This document shows, in pieces, positions 33,268 through 42,423 of a stretch of DNA of 64,000 nucleotides. The stretch is from Streptomyces sp. HmicA12. Its GTDB lineage: Bacteria > Actinomycetota > Actinomycetes > Streptomycetales > Streptomycetaceae. The DNA lies in contig NZ_KB891798.1 in the NCBI RefSeq assembly GCF_000373565.1, forward strand, positions 124,206-188,205. Reading direction: 5' to 3'. The position numbers and the translations under genes were made by a program. Each line of letters opens with the position of its first letter. Within the stretch, counting starts at the first letter, position 1. The notes beneath the pieces are model-generated. The model did not search any database, was not told the origin of the DNA, and saw only the letters and a list, made by a program, of their open reading frames with translations.

Positions 33268-34587
33268 TCAATCGCGGTCGATGGTCAGGTCGAGGAAGTG
33301 GGTGGAGCACGAGATGCACGGGTCGTGATTGCGGATGGCCCGCTCGCACAGATGGGTCAACGCATCGTCGTCCAGACCGAGTTCGCTGAGCCCGTGCTGG
33401 GCGACATGGCGCAGGTCGGCCTCGATGGCCCCCTGGTTCTGGGCGGTCGGCGGGACCAGCCGGGCATCGAGCACGGTGCCCTCGCCGTCCAGGACGTAAC
33501 GGTGGTAGAGCAGCCCGCGCGGCGCCTCGGTCGCGCCGTGCCCGGTGCCCGCGCGGGCCGGGACCTCGACGTAGGGACGAGGCGGCGGCTCATAGGAGTC
33601 GATGATCCGCAGTGCCTCGTCGACGGCGTACACGACCTCGACGGCACGGACGAGGATCGAGCGGAAGGGATTGCGGCACACACCCTTGCCGAGCCCGGCG
33701 GCGTCGGCCGCGTCGAGCGCGGTCGGGGACAGCAGATGCCCGCTGAGCGCGAACCGGGCCAGCGATCCCGTGAGATGGCGCCGCCCGTCGAGCCGTGCGT
33801 GCAGCGCCGTGGAATGCGGCAGATGCTCCTCCTGCACGTGGTCCAGGAAGTCCCGCACCGGGAAGGACCGCCGCTCGCCGTCGGCGCGCAACACCGTAGG
33901 GGTGCCGCCCTCGATGGCATACGTGCCCGGGGACGTCAGCGCGAAGAGGTCCGCGTCGACCCGCGCCTCGGGGAAGTCGAAGCCCGCGACCCAGCGCACC
34001 GTCTCCCACGCGTCGGCCGCGGCCTGCCGCAACTGGGACGCCAGCGGCCGCAGTTCGGCACGCGTCGGGCTGCGGTGGAAGCCCCCGACACGCACGTTCA
34101 CCGGGTGGATGGCGCGCCCGCCCAGCAGCTCCAGGATCGCGTTGCCCGCCTGCTTGAGGCGTAGCCCCCGTTCCACCGCCGACTTCTGCGTGCGGGCCAG
34201 ATCGATCGCGCCGTCGCAGCCCAGGAAGTCCGGGGCGTGCAGCAGATAGATGTGCAGCGTCTGGCTCTCGATCCACTCACCGCAGTACAGCAGTCGGCGT
34301 AACTGCCCTATTCCTGAGGGTATTTCGACGCCGCATGCGTCCTCGATCGCCGCGCAGGCGCTCAACTGGTAGGCCACCGGGCAGATTCCGCACACTCGGG
34401 CGGTGATGTCGGGTGGCTCCGTGTGGGCGCGGCCGCGCAGGAACGCCTCGAAGAAGCGGGGCGGCTCGTAGATCTGGAGCCGGGCCTCGCTCACCCGCCC
34501 CTCCCGGACGGTGAGGTGCAGCGCGCCCTCGCCCTCCACCCGGGAGAGGGAGGCGACGCGCAGGACGCGCGAGCCGCGATGGCTCAT
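33268..34587 (-). CDS. hyhL: Group 3b [NiFe] hydrogenase large subunit
   Basis: 439 aa. N-terminal ligand motif ARVCGICP (Cys66, Cys69) and C-terminal [11 protein letters not shown] (Cys424, Cys427) bind the Ni-Fe centre. His430 precedes a nine-residue tail that the endopeptidase would remove. The form of both motifs and the gene order B-G-S-L place it in the cytosolic bidirectional NAD(P)-linked group 3b (sulfhydrogenase, HyhL/HydA). Expected role: reversible H2 production from NAD(P)H, or H2 use, under low oxygen. ATGA overlap with hyhS. Confidence 0.95.
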   Translation of the reverse strand: MSHRGSRVLRVASLSRVEGEGALHLTVREGRVSEARLQIYEPPRFFEAFLRGRAHTEPPDITARVCGICPVAYQLSACAAIEDACGVEIPSGIGQLRRLLYCGEWIESQTLHIYLLHAPDFLGCDGAIDLARTQKSAVERGLRLKQAGNAILELLGGRAIHPVNVRVGGFHRSPTRAELRPLASQLRQAAADAWETVRWVAGFDFPEARVDADLFALTSPGTYAIEGGTPTVLRADGERRSFPVRDFLDHVQEEHLPHSTALHARLDGRRHLTGSLARFALSGHLLSPTALDAADAAGLGKGVCRNPFRSILVRAVEVVYAVDEALRIIDSYEPPPRPYVEVPARAGTGHGATEAPRGLLYHRYVLDGEGTVLDARLVPPTAQNQGAIEADLRHVAQHGLSELGLDDDALTHLCERAIRNHDPCISCSTHFLDLTIDRD

Positions 34588-35339
34588 GACCTCAACTCCC
34601 TCTCGAAAGCGGCGCTGTTGAAGGTGTGCAGGACACGCTCGACGTCGCGGTCGCTCATCCCGTCGCGACGAAGAAGGGGAATCTGCGCGGGGAGGTTCAC
34701 CGACCCGGACGGGCCGAAGCAGCCGTAGCAGCCGCGCCCGTACGCGGGGCACAGCGCGCCGCAGCCCGCATGCGTGACCGGGCCCAGGCACGGCGTGCCG
34801 TGGGCGACCGTGACGCACACGGTGCCGCGACGCTTGCACTCGAAGCAGACGCTGTGGCTGGGGATGTCGGGCTTGCGTCCCGCGAGGTAGGCGGTGACGA
34901 CCTCCAAGAGCTGGCGTCGGTCGATCGGGCAGCCGCGCAGCTCGAAGTCGACGTCCACGTGCGCCGAGACGGGCGTGGAGGTGGCGAGCGTGTCGATGTA
35001 GTCGGGGCGGGCGTAGACGGTGCGGCGGAACTCTTCGACGTCCGCGAAGTCGCGCAGCGCCTGGATGCCGCCGGCGGTCGCGCACGCCCCGATCGTCACG
35101 AGGAAGCGGGACTCCATTCTGATGGCCCGGATGCGCTCCGCGTCCGCCGCCGTCGTGATCGAGCCCTCGACGAGCGTCAGGTCGTAAGGGCCCGGTTCGA
35201 CCGCGCTCGACGCCTCCAGGAAGTGCGCGATCCGCACCCGCTGCGAGAGCGCGAGGAGTTCGTCCTCGCAGTCCAGCAGGGTGAGCTGGCAGCCGTCGCA
35301 GGACGCGAGCTTGAACACGGCGAGCGTCGGGGCGCTCAT
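34584..35339 (-). CDS. hyhS: Group 3b [NiFe] hydrogenase small subunit
   Basis: 251 aa, no Tat signal, so cytosolic. [20 protein letters not shown] (Cys14, Cys17) starts the proximal-cluster motif, completed by [10 protein letters not shown] and [15 protein letters not shown] second set of cysteines ([41 protein letters not shown]) ligates further Fe-S clusters. It carries electrons between HyhL and the HyhG/HyhB diaphorase half. One base separates it from hyhG. Confidence 0.93.
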   Translation of the reverse strand: MSAPTLAVFKLASCDGCQLTLLDCEDELLALSQRVRIAHFLEASSAVEPGPYDLTLVEGSITTAADAERIRAIRMESRFLVTIGACATAGGIQALRDFADVEEFRRTVYARPDYIDTLATSTPVSAHVDVDFELRGCPIDRRQLLEVVTAYLAGRKPDIPSHSVCFECKRRGTVCVTVAHGTPCLGPVTHAGCGALCPAYGRGCYGCFGPSGSVNLPAQIPLLRRDGMSDRDVERVLHTFNSAAFERELRS

Positions 35340-35340
35340 G

Positions 35341-36159
35341 TCACAACTCCCTTACGTGCAGCAGAGGTTCGGCCACCGACCAGTCGACAACCGGGCCGTC
35401 CCGGCACAGCAGGACCCCGCCGAGCTGGCAATGGCCGCAGTGCCCGGTGGCGCAGCGCATGTTCCGTTCGAGGGAGACCTTGATGTGAGGGGCGGGCACG
35501 CCCTGGTGGAGCAGGTCGCGGGCGGTGGCACGGATCATGACCTCGGGCCCGCAGACGAAGGCCGTGGTGCGCTCCGGATCGAACTCGGCGCGACCCAGGA
35601 GCGAGGTGACCACGCCTACGTCGCCGGTCCAGGACGCGGTAGGACGGTCGACGGTGACCGCGCAGCGCAACGCCCTCTCGTCCGCGGCCCAGGCGCGCAC
35701 CTGATCCGCGTACAGCAGCTCGTCCGGACCGCGGGTGCCGATCAGCAGACTGAGCCGCCCGTACGAGGCGGGGGCGTCCAGTACGTCCAGGATCAGCGGA
35801 CGCAGGGGCGCGAGACCGATCCCGCCCGCGACGACCAGAACGTCCCGCCCGGCCGCGTGCGCGAGGCCCCAGCCGGTGCCGAAGGGACCCCGAAGACCGA
35901 TCTGTTGTCCGGGCCGCATCCCGCACAGCGCGCCCGAGACCGCGCCGACCGCGCGCACCGTGTGGACCAGGTCGCGGCCCTGGATGCGGGAGACGGAGAC
36001 CGGGATGTCGCCGACACCGAACGCGTACACCATGGCGAACTGCCCCGGAGAGAAGGGGCCGAGTCTGTGCGGGCCCGCGGGCGTCACGGTGAGCGAGACG
36101 GTGTCGGCCGTCTCCGCGCGCACGTCGGCGACGCGAAACGGCAGCGGCGACACGGTCAT
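35341..36159 (-). CDS. hyhG: Hydrogenase FAD/NAD(P)-binding diaphorase subunit
   Basis: 272 aa. The FAD-binding barrel ([26 protein letters not shown]) and NAD(P)-binding half ([31 protein letters not shown]) are of the ferredoxin-NADP reductase/PyrK type. The C-terminal [26 protein letters not shown] cysteines bind a [2Fe-2S] cluster. It links the hydrogenase to the pyridine nucleotide pool. Overlaps the CNB gene by ATGA. Confidence 0.93.
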   Translation of the reverse strand: MTVSPLPFRVADVRAETADTVSLTVTPAGPHRLGPFSPGQFAMVYAFGVGDIPVSVSRIQGRDLVHTVRAVGAVSGALCGMRPGQQIGLRGPFGTGWGLAHAAGRDVLVVAGGIGLAPLRPLILDVLDAPASYGRLSLLIGTRGPDELLYADQVRAWAADERALRCAVTVDRPTASWTGDVGVVTSLLGRAEFDPERTTAFVCGPEVMIRATARDLLHQGVPAPHIKVSLERNMRCATGHCGHCQLGGVLLCRDGPVVDWSVAEPLLHVREL

Positions 36160-36614
36160 CGTGGACTGCCGCTGCCGTACGGGGCGTACAGGTCGAGCAG
36201 ACGGGTGCGGGCCGCCTGCAGACGGTGGGCGAGGACATGGCCGATCCAGTCGGAGACGGCTTGCCCGAACGTCGGGTCGGCGGCGCACATCGACCGCACG
36301 GCCTTCGCGTCGAACTCCCACGTCCGCAGCGGGGTCGCCGCTTCGGCGCCCAACTGCCATGTGTGCGGCGTGAGCAGCCAGGACCAGCCGACGAGTTCGC
36401 CGTGCCCGAGTGTCTCGATGACGGCGGCCCTGCGGCCGGGTACGTGCATGTCGAGGGCGACGCTGCCCGTGCGGACGATCCAGAACCGGTCGGCGTGTCC
36501 GCCTTCCTCGAACAGCCGCGCACCCACGTCGAAGTTGACTTCGTGGGCGATGCGCATCAGCCGTTCCTGGTGTTCCAGAGGGAGGGCCGTGCGCAGGTTG
36601 GTGGTGGAGGTCAT
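36156..36614 (-). CDS. Stand-alone cyclic-nucleotide-binding-domain protein
   Basis: 152 aa, a single Crp-type cNMP fold (LFEEGGHADRFWIVRTGSVALDMHVPGRRAAVIETLGHGELVGWSWLL) with a short C-terminal helix and no helix-turn-helix. The arginine that normally contacts the cyclic phosphate after GEL is not evident, so ligand binding is uncertain. It is sandwiched between hyhB and hyhG with ATGA overlaps on both sides, hence made in step with the hydrogenase subunits. Possibly an allosteric or assembly partner. Confidence 0.85.
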   Translation of the reverse strand: MTSTTNLRTALPLEHQERLMRIAHEVNFDVGARLFEEGGHADRFWIVRTGSVALDMHVPGRRAAVIETLGHGELVGWSWLLTPHTWQLGAEAATPLRTWEFDAKAVRSMCAADPTFGQAVSDWIGHVLAHRLQAARTRLLDLYAPYGSGSPR

Positions 36615-37777
36615 GGCTTCGTCTCCTCTCGCTCCTGTTCACCGTGGAGCCGGGCCGCGAGCTCGTCGTGCAGGGCGGTGGCCTCCTCGGTGATGTCGAT
36701 CCCGACCGGGCACCAGGTGACACACCGGCCGCAGCCCACGCAGCCGGTGGAGTCGAACTGGTCGTGCCAGGTGCCGAGTTTGTGGGTGAGCCACTGGCGG
36801 TAGCGGCTGCGCGGCGAGGAGCGCACCGCGCCGCCGTGCAGATACGAGAAGTCGAGGTCGAAGCAGGAGTCCCAGCGCTGCCAGCGCTCGGCGTGGTCGC
36901 CGGTGAGGTCGGTGACCTCCTCGGTCGTGGTGCAGAAGCACGTGGGGCACACCATCGTGCAGTTGCCGCAGGTCAGGCAGCGGGAGGTGACGTCGTCCCA
37001 GCGTTCGGCGTCGAGGCTGTCGCCCATCAGGGCGTGCAGGTCGACGGGCGGCATCGCCCGGCCCATCCGGTCCCGGGCCGCGTCGACCGCGCCGCGGGCG
37101 GCTGTCTCCGTGCCGGCGTCGGCGCGCCGGTGCGGCACGTGGGCCAGGACCTCGGCCCCGGCCTCGCTGCCGACGCGTACGAAGAACCGGTGGCCGCCCG
37201 TGTCCACCACTTCGGTGAGCGCGAGATCGAAGCCGGCGTCCGCCGCGGGCCCGCCACCCATCGAGACGCAGAAACAGGTGGCCCCCGGCACGGTGCACTC
37301 GGCCGCGACGACGAAAGCCCCCGAGCGGCGGGCGCGGTAGCCGGAGTCCTCGTAGTGTCCGCCGGTCAGGACCCGGTCCTGGATGGAGATGGCCCGCAGG
37401 TCGCAGGGGCGGACGCCGAGGAAGGCGTACGAGGGCTGCTGGGCGCGGCCCGGACGGACGGCAAGTGCTCCGTCGGACGAGCGGTCGACGCTCCACAGCT
37501 TCTCGCGCTGGGGGTGGAGGAAATTCTTCCAGGACTGAGGGCCCGAAGTGTGTGCGAAGGCGGCGCCGTCCTCGCGTTGGACGAGCCGGTAGCGGCCCGC
37601 CTCGAGCTCGCTGCCCCAGCCGAAGGGCAGCTCGTCGGCACCGGCGATCTCGGTGAGGACAACGGCGCCGTCCCGCACGCCGGGGCCCACGACCGTACGG
37701 CCCCCTGCCACCAGGACTTTGATCAGGCCGTCGAGTCCGTCCCGGTCCAGTACGGCGGTCTCAGGGCTGTCGCTCAT
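36611..37777 (-). CDS. hyhB: Hydrogenase beta subunit, 4Fe-4S dicluster protein
   Basis: 388 aa. Two ferredoxin-like motifs near the C-terminus, CLTCGNCTMVCPTCFC and CVGCGRCVTWCPVGID, and an upstream FLGVRPCDLRAI block, as in the beta subunits of group 3b hydrogenases and anaerobic sulfite reductase AsrA. Electron conduit to HyhG. First gene of the eight-gene operon; the ATG at 37777 has GGAGG 7 nt upstream and a DosR-like box 85 bp upstream. Confidence 0.93.
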   Translation of the reverse strand: MSDSPETAVLDRDGLDGLIKVLVAGGRTVVGPGVRDGAVVLTEIAGADELPFGWGSELEAGRYRLVQREDGAAFAHTSGPQSWKNFLHPQREKLWSVDRSSDGALAVRPGRAQQPSYAFLGVRPCDLRAISIQDRVLTGGHYEDSGYRARRSGAFVVAAECTVPGATCFCVSMGGGPAADAGFDLALTEVVDTGGHRFFVRVGSEAGAEVLAHVPHRRADAGTETAARGAVDAARDRMGRAMPPVDLHALMGDSLDAERWDDVTSRCLTCGNCTMVCPTCFCTTTEEVTDLTGDHAERWQRWDSCFDLDFSYLHGGAVRSSPRSRYRQWLTHKLGTWHDQFDSTGCVGCGRCVTWCPVGIDITEEATALHDELAARLHGEQEREETKP

Positions 37778-37861
37778 CTGCGCCTCCGGGGTCTCGGATC
37801 TCTCAACTCCACTCTTTCCAAAGCGAGTTGGCTGCGCCATGGGCTGCTCGGCCCCGGGGGA

Positions 37862-37875
37862 GGGACCTTCAGCCC
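37862..37875. promoter_or_regulatory. DosR-like box upstream of hydrogenase operon
   Basis: GGGACCTTCAGCCC compared with the mycobacterial consensus GGGACTTNNGNCCC differs at two defined positions. It overlaps the stop codon of the flavodoxin-like gene and lies 85-98 bp before hyhB. Confidence 0.55.
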
Positions 37876-38414
37876 GAAGCGTCGCCGGGGGACCTGTGTC
37901 GTGGATGTCCTGGAATCAGGGTGTCCGCGATGTCATCGGCCCAGGCGTCGATCGCGCGCCAGTCCCGGTAGTCACCGAAGTGGCCCCCGCCGGCCCTGAA
38001 CAGCAACCGGCCGAGCCGACCCAGGTGCTCGGGAAGAATCACACCGGAGAAGCGGCGGTACCCGCGAGGTCCGATCGACTCGACAAGCCGCGCGATGGGC
38101 TGCTGTTCACCCCGTTCGGCCAGGCGCCGCAGCGGGCCGCGCAGAGCATCGAGCATGCCGACGCTGAACATCCAGATGGGCATGTCAGGCCGGCCGTCAT
38201 GGTGGCGCCGCGCGCATTCGGCGGCGGCGGGCAGCCAGGCGCCATTGTGCACGGCGCTGCCGATCACCACCGCGGTCCAGCCCTGCTCGGACGGGGAAGG
38301 GCCCGCGGGCAGGACTTCGATCGGGTGATCGCGCAGGGCGAGCCGGGCCGCGATCCGCTCGGCCACCTCCTGCGTCGATCCGTGTTCGCCGGCGTAACTG
38401 ATGAGTACCGACAT
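37869..38414 (-). CDS. Flavodoxin-domain protein (HemG-like)
   Basis: 181 aa. MSVLISYAGEHGSTQEVAERIAARLALRDHPIEVLP is a flavodoxin FMN-phosphate loop (S-x-x-G-S-T), followed by WTAVVIGSAVHNGAWLPAAAECA and a C-terminal DYRDWRAIDAWADDIAD, as in protoporphyrinogen-oxidase-like flavodoxins. Proteins of this kind occur in Streptomyces OsdR-type clusters. It could pass electrons for anaerobic haem synthesis or other redox steps. 91 bp separate it from hyhB. Confidence 0.82.
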   Translation of the reverse strand: MSVLISYAGEHGSTQEVAERIAARLALRDHPIEVLPAGPSPSEQGWTAVVIGSAVHNGAWLPAAAECARRHHDGRPDMPIWMFSVGMLDALRGPLRRLAERGEQQPIARLVESIGPRGYRRFSGVILPEHLGRLGRLLFRAGGGHFGDYRDWRAIDAWADDIADTLIPGHPRHRSPGDASG

Positions 38415-38580
38415 GATGGGGCCACCTCCATGCGTTCACCGATGGGGACGGAAGGATCGATCGGCGGGCCTGACTCCTTGGACAGAGCGGTGACGGGAAC
38501 GGCGACGCGAGGACCTGGCCTTCCGCCAAGTCGTCGGCCCTTGGACGAGCCGGCGCACGGTGGTGAGCTGGGCGTGTGTC

Positions 38581-39306
38581 TCAGAGCTTGTGCAGCCAGT
38601 CGTCCGTGACACCGCGCAGAGCCTGTTCGTCGGGGCGCAGACGGGAGTCGTCCAAGCGGTAGGTCAACTTGTCGACGACGCCGACGACGCCGTCCATACG
38701 GCTCGTCATGCCGACCGCGATCGCAGTTTCACTGCGCCGCTCCAGTTGCCCGTCGAGCGTGACGACGCCTTCGTGAACGTCCACCGAGATGAGCCGTGGA
38801 GCGAGCCACAGGGTGCGCACCAGCACCTCGTCGATGACGCTGCGGCGGATCTCCTCGTCGGGCCGGAGGAAGACCCGCAGGACGTCGCGGCGGGTGACGA
38901 TGCCGACGAGCCGGTCCTCCTCGTCCACCACGGGCAGGCGTTCCACCCGGTGCTCGATCATGGTGCGGGCCGCCTCGGTGACCGTCGACTCCGCGCGCAC
39001 GGTGATCGCGGGGGTGGACATCAGGGTTCCCGCGGTACGGGCGCGCGCCTTGGCGGTGGCCCTGCGGCGGGACTTCCGCAGCCGGGTCCACCGGGAAGGG
39101 CGGGTGCCGGCTTCGCGTTGCTCGGCCTGGTGGGCCAGCAGGTCCGTCTCCGAGATGACGCCGATGACCTTGTCGTCCTCGTCCGTGACCGGGAGACCGC
39201 TGATACGGCGATCGGCGAGGAGTTCGGTGACCTCCTTGAACGAGGTCGCGTAGTGGGCGACGACCACATCGTCGACCATCACGTCGCCGGTCCTGGTGTG
39301 CTTCAT
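38581..39306 (-). CDS. Tandem CBS-domain protein with C-terminal BON domain
   Basis: 241 aa. Paralogue of the protein at 32566: two CBS repeats (VDDVVVAHYATSFKEVTELLADRRISGLPVTDEDDKVIGVISETDLL; TVTEAARTMIEHRVERLPVVDEEDRLVGIVTRRDVLRVFLRPDEEI) and a BON domain (ISVDVHEGVVTLDGQLERRSE). A lysine/arginine-rich linker (RLRKSRRRATAKARART) lies between the CBS units. Probably an adenylate-sensing accessory protein of the hypoxia response. The region 38415-38580 before the flavodoxin gene shows nothing else. Confidence 0.87.
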   Translation of the reverse strand: MKHTRTGDVMVDDVVVAHYATSFKEVTELLADRRISGLPVTDEDDKVIGVISETDLLAHQAEQREAGTRPSRWTRLRKSRRRATAKARARTAGTLMSTPAITVRAESTVTEAARTMIEHRVERLPVVDEEDRLVGIVTRRDVLRVFLRPDEEIRRSVIDEVLVRTLWLAPRLISVDVHEGVVTLDGQLERRSETAIAVGMTSRMDGVVGVVDKLTYRLDDSRLRPDEQALRGVTDDWLHKL

Positions 39307-39318
39307 GAGGTCCCTCCT

Positions 39319-39350
39319 CTGTCGTGCGGAGTGTCTGTCGTGCGGAGTGC
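39319..39350. repeat. 16-bp tandem duplication in CBS/BON leader
   Basis: CTGTCGTGCGGAGTGT and CTGTCGTGCGGAGTGC directly adjoin in the 59-bp gap between the PatA-like stop and the CBS/BON start. A simple duplication, possibly a regulatory doublet. Confidence 0.85.
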
Positions 39351-39365
39351 GAGACGCGCCGCTGG

Positions 39366-42041
39366 TCAGCGCAGCCGCCGCAGGTACGGGTCGTGGGCCT
39401 GCCGGGGTTCGATGCGGATCCGGACGTCGAGGGCGGCGTTGCCGTGCGGCCCGGCCAGGACCGGGTTGAGGTCCGCCTCGGCCACCTGAGGCAGGTCGCA
39501 GGCCATCCGGGACAGCCGGTGCAGGAGCAGTTCCAGGCCGTCGAGTTCGGCTGTCGGCGCCCCGGCGTAACCGAAGAGGAGGGGCGCGCACCGCGGGGAC
39601 GTGATCAGGTCGTGCACATCGCGGTCGCCGAGCGGTGCGAGACGTGCCGAGTGGTCGGCGAGGAGTTCCGTCGCCGTACCGCCGGCGCCGAAGACGATCA
39701 GCGGCCCGAACACCTCGTCCTGGACGATCCCGGCGAAGAGTTCGGTGCCGCGGTCCGCCAGCGGCTGGATCACCACGCCGGTCATCAGATCGCCGAAGCG
39801 GGTCTCCAGATCGCGGTGCGCGGCCCGTACCTGCTGGGAACCACGGAGGTCGAGGTGGAGGGCGCGCTGCTCGCTCTTGTGGAGCAGCCCCGGCCAGTGA
39901 GCCTTCATCACGACGCGACCGTCGGCGCCCGCCAGGCGTTCGGCCGCCACGACCGCCTCGTCCTCGTCGCGGGCCCACGCCCAGGGGATCTGCGGGATGC
40001 GGTACTGGTCGAGCAGGGCTGCCGCCGTTCGTGGATCGAGCCAGCCGCCCTCCGGATGGTCGGCGACGAACGCGTCGACGATGGTGTGCGCCGCTCGCGT
40101 GTCGATGCCGGTCAACTCCGGGTAGCTGTCGGGCTGTCGGGCCAGCCAGCGGGCCCGGGAGGCGGCGTAGGACAGCGCGCGGGCGGCGTCCTGCGCTTCG
40201 CTGTACGCGGGCACCGTTCCCTGGAGCAGTCCCACGCGGGCCGCCTGGGCCGGCAGCACCGCCACGACCGGTCGCGGCAGCGGGGCCCCGACGCGGACGA
40301 GGGCGCGGGGCAGATCGTCCCCGGTCGCCGAGGTCACCGCGGTGGGCACGAGGAGTACCAGGACGGCGTCGACCGCGCCGTGCGCGGCCAAGCGCTCGAC
40401 AACAGAGCGGAGTTGGTCCTCGTTGACCACGGGCGTGGTGTCCACGGGATTGGTGGCACTCGCCCCGGCGGGGAGTTCGGAAAGCAGCTGGTCGACGAGG
40501 TTCGTGCCGAGTGCCGGCACGGTGAGACCCGCCTCTTCGCAGGCGTCGGCGGCCAGTACGGCGGCGCCGCCCGCGTTGCTGACGATCGCGACGTTCGAGC
40601 CTGTGGGGAGCGGCTGGGAGTGCAACAGGGCCGCCGTGTCCAGGAGTTCACCGATGGTGCGGGTGGCCGTCACACCGGCCTGGGTGAACAGGGCCTGGCG
40701 GGTCATCGTGCGGGTCGCGGCGGCCGCGGAGTGCGAGGCGGCGGCACGTCGCCCGGAGGTGGAGCGCCCGGCGTCCACGGTGAGGACGGGCATGGTGCGG
40801 GCCACGCGACGGGCCGTTCGGGAGAACGCACGCGGATTGCCGAAGGACTCCAGGTGCAGCAGCGCCAGGTCAGTGCGTTCGTCGCTCTCCCACCATTGGA
40901 GCAGGTCGTTGCCGCTGACGTCGTACTTCTCGCCGAGCGACACGAAGGTGGAGACGCCGATGCCCAGCCGGTGCAGCCCGTCGAGCAGGGCGATTCCGAC
41001 GCCGCCGGACTGCACGGCGACACCGGCGGTGCCGGGGCCGGGATGCCGCGCGGCGAAGGTGGCGTCGAGCTGGACGTCGGGCTCGGTGTTGGCGAGGCCG
41101 AGGCAATTGGGTCCGGTCAGCCGCATGCCGTGGCGTCGACAGGTTTCCATCAGCGCGGTGGCCGCCGCGGCGTCGAGACCGGCGGACACGACACACAGGG
41201 CCCGTACGCCGAGTTCGCCGCATTCCTCGGCGACATGGGGGACAGCCGATGCCGGAACGGCGATGACGGCGAGATCCGGCACCAGCGGCAGGTCCGCGAC
41301 CGTGTGGCACGCGCGGATGCCCAGAATGGTCACCGCCTCGGGGTGCACGGCGAACAGCCTGCCGGTGAAGGAGCCGGTGTGCAGGTTGCGCAGCACGGCC
41401 CGCCCGACGGAGCCCGGCTTGCGGCCCGCGCCGACGACGGCCACCGATCGGGGCCGCAGCAGCGGCCGCAGACTGGCCACATCGGCAAGACCCGCACGGG
41501 TGTCGACGACGCTCAAGTAGTGCTCGTCCGAAGCGAGTTCGACCGTGCAGTGCACCTCGGGCCCGTCCCAGTGCCGGTCGACGTGCAGACCGAGGTCGGT
41601 GAAGACCTTGAGCACCTCATGGTTCTCGGCGAGCGCGTCCGCCCTGAAAGCGGTGATTCCCGCGGTGCGGGCGGCGTCCGCCAGATGCTCCAGGAGCAAG
41701 GTGCCGACACCGCGGTGGTGCCAGGCGTCGTCGACGGCCAGCGAGACCTCGGCCGCGGTGATGTCCGGCAGGGCCTCGTACTCGGCCAGTCCGACAAGGG
41801 TTCCCTCGTGCTCGGCGGCCAGTGCCCGGTAGCCGGGACGGGGCCGCCGGGCCACGCGCTCGGCGGCGTGCCGGGCGCTGGTGCGGCTGGCGGAGAAGAA
41901 GCGCAGCCTCAGATTGTCGGGCGACATCTGCTCGTAGAAGTGCCGTACGGCGTCCTGGTCGTCCGGGCCCGCACACCGGATCCGTACGGTCGTGCCGTCG
42001 ACGAGCAGTGCGTACACCGGTGGTTCCTGGATCTCGGCCAT
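39366..42041 (-). CDS. PatA-like protein: N-terminal GNAT fused to NDP-forming acyl-CoA synthetase
   Basis: 891 aa. GNAT domain at 15-165 (FYEQMSPDNLRLRFFSA, VDDAWHHRGVGTLLLEHLADAARTAGI). Acyl-CoA synthetase part: CoA-binding RPRSVAVVGAGRKPGSVGRAVLRNL (about 196), GPNCLGLANTEPDV, NAGGAAVLAADACEEAGL, and C-terminal ATP-grasp (VMKAHWPGLLHKSE, EVFGPLIVFGAGGTATELL). This GNAT-first order resembles Streptomyces lividans PatA and is reversed relative to Salmonella Pat. Such enzymes acetylate and inactivate acetyl-CoA synthetase; the synthetase half is usually regulatory. The ATG at 42041 (GAAGGAA upstream) is preferred over GTG 42044. Confidence 0.87.
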   Translation of the reverse strand: MAEIQEPPVYALLVDGTTVRIRCAGPDDQDAVRHFYEQMSPDNLRLRFFSASRTSARHAAERVARRPRPGYRALAAEHEGTLVGLAEYEALPDITAAEVSLAVDDAWHHRGVGTLLLEHLADAARTAGITAFRADALAENHEVLKVFTDLGLHVDRHWDGPEVHCTVELASDEHYLSVVDTRAGLADVASLRPLLRPRSVAVVGAGRKPGSVGRAVLRNLHTGSFTGRLFAVHPEAVTILGIRACHTVADLPLVPDLAVIAVPASAVPHVAEECGELGVRALCVVSAGLDAAAATALMETCRRHGMRLTGPNCLGLANTEPDVQLDATFAARHPGPGTAGVAVQSGGVGIALLDGLHRLGIGVSTFVSLGEKYDVSGNDLLQWWESDERTDLALLHLESFGNPRAFSRTARRVARTMPVLTVDAGRSTSGRRAAASHSAAAATRTMTRQALFTQAGVTATRTIGELLDTAALLHSQPLPTGSNVAIVSNAGGAAVLAADACEEAGLTVPALGTNLVDQLLSELPAGASATNPVDTTPVVNEDQLRSVVERLAAHGAVDAVLVLLVPTAVTSATGDDLPRALVRVGAPLPRPVVAVLPAQAARVGLLQGTVPAYSEAQDAARALSYAASRARWLARQPDSYPELTGIDTRAAHTIVDAFVADHPEGGWLDPRTAAALLDQYRIPQIPWAWARDEDEAVVAAERLAGADGRVVMKAHWPGLLHKSEQRALHLDLRGSQQVRAAHRDLETRFGDLMTGVVIQPLADRGTELFAGIVQDEVFGPLIVFGAGGTATELLADHSARLAPLGDRDVHDLITSPRCAPLLFGYAGAPTAELDGLELLLHRLSRMACDLPQVAEADLNPVLAGPHGNAALDVRIRIEPRQAHDPYLRRLR

Positions 42042-42090
42042 CACGGTTCCTTCGTCGCCTTTGTCCGGGTGCCCCCAGCCTCCGGCGCGC

Positions 42091-42104
42091 GGGACGGGGG
42101 TCCC
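42091..42104. promoter_or_regulatory. DosR-like box upstream of PatA-like gene
   Basis: GGGACGGGGGTCCC has perfect GGGAC/GTCCC arms and departs from GGGACTTNNGNCCC only at positions 6-7. It lies 50-63 bp before the start codon. Confidence 0.55.
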
Positions 42105-42142
42105 AGAGGCTGTCCGGGGCAGCGATGTGGGCCAAGTGGCCT

Positions 42143-42418
42143 TCAGGAAGCATCCGTTCGACCGGGCAGTGGTTCGCCCAGCTCACCCGTCACCTGGTCG
42201 GCCATGGCCCGCAGCACGTCGAGGGTGCGCTCGGCCTCTGCCTCGTCGACCTGGGCGATGGCGAAACCGACGTGGACGATCACGTACGTCCCTACGTCGG
42301 CTCGCGGGGTGTAGGCGAGGCACGCCTCGCGCCGCACACCACCGAAGTCGACGCTGCCCATGCGCAGGCCGTCGCTGTCGTGAATGTCGATGATCCGGCC
42401 GGGGATGCCCAGGCACAT
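42143..42418 (-). CDS. hypC: Hydrogenase maturation chaperone HypC
   Basis: 91 aa from the ATG at 42418, giving MCLGIPGRIIDIHDSDGLRMGSVDFGGV, the standard HypC/HybG start in which Met is removed and Cys2 binds HypD/iron. A GTG at 42427 overlapping hypF would add three residues and bury the essential cysteine, so the internal ATG, with AAGGGTGAG just upstream, is chosen. HypC shuttles the Fe(CN)2CO unit to the large-subunit precursor. Confidence 0.92.
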   Translation of the reverse strand: MCLGIPGRIIDIHDSDGLRMGSVDFGGVRREACLAYTPRADVGTYVIVHVGFAIAQVDEAEAERTLDVLRAMADQVTGELGEPLPGRTDAS

Positions 42419-42423
42419 CGCGC

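Noticed and set aside
36156..36614. CNB protein considered as a Crp-type transcription factor
   Set aside because: The chain ends shortly after the cNMP fold with no helix-turn-helix.
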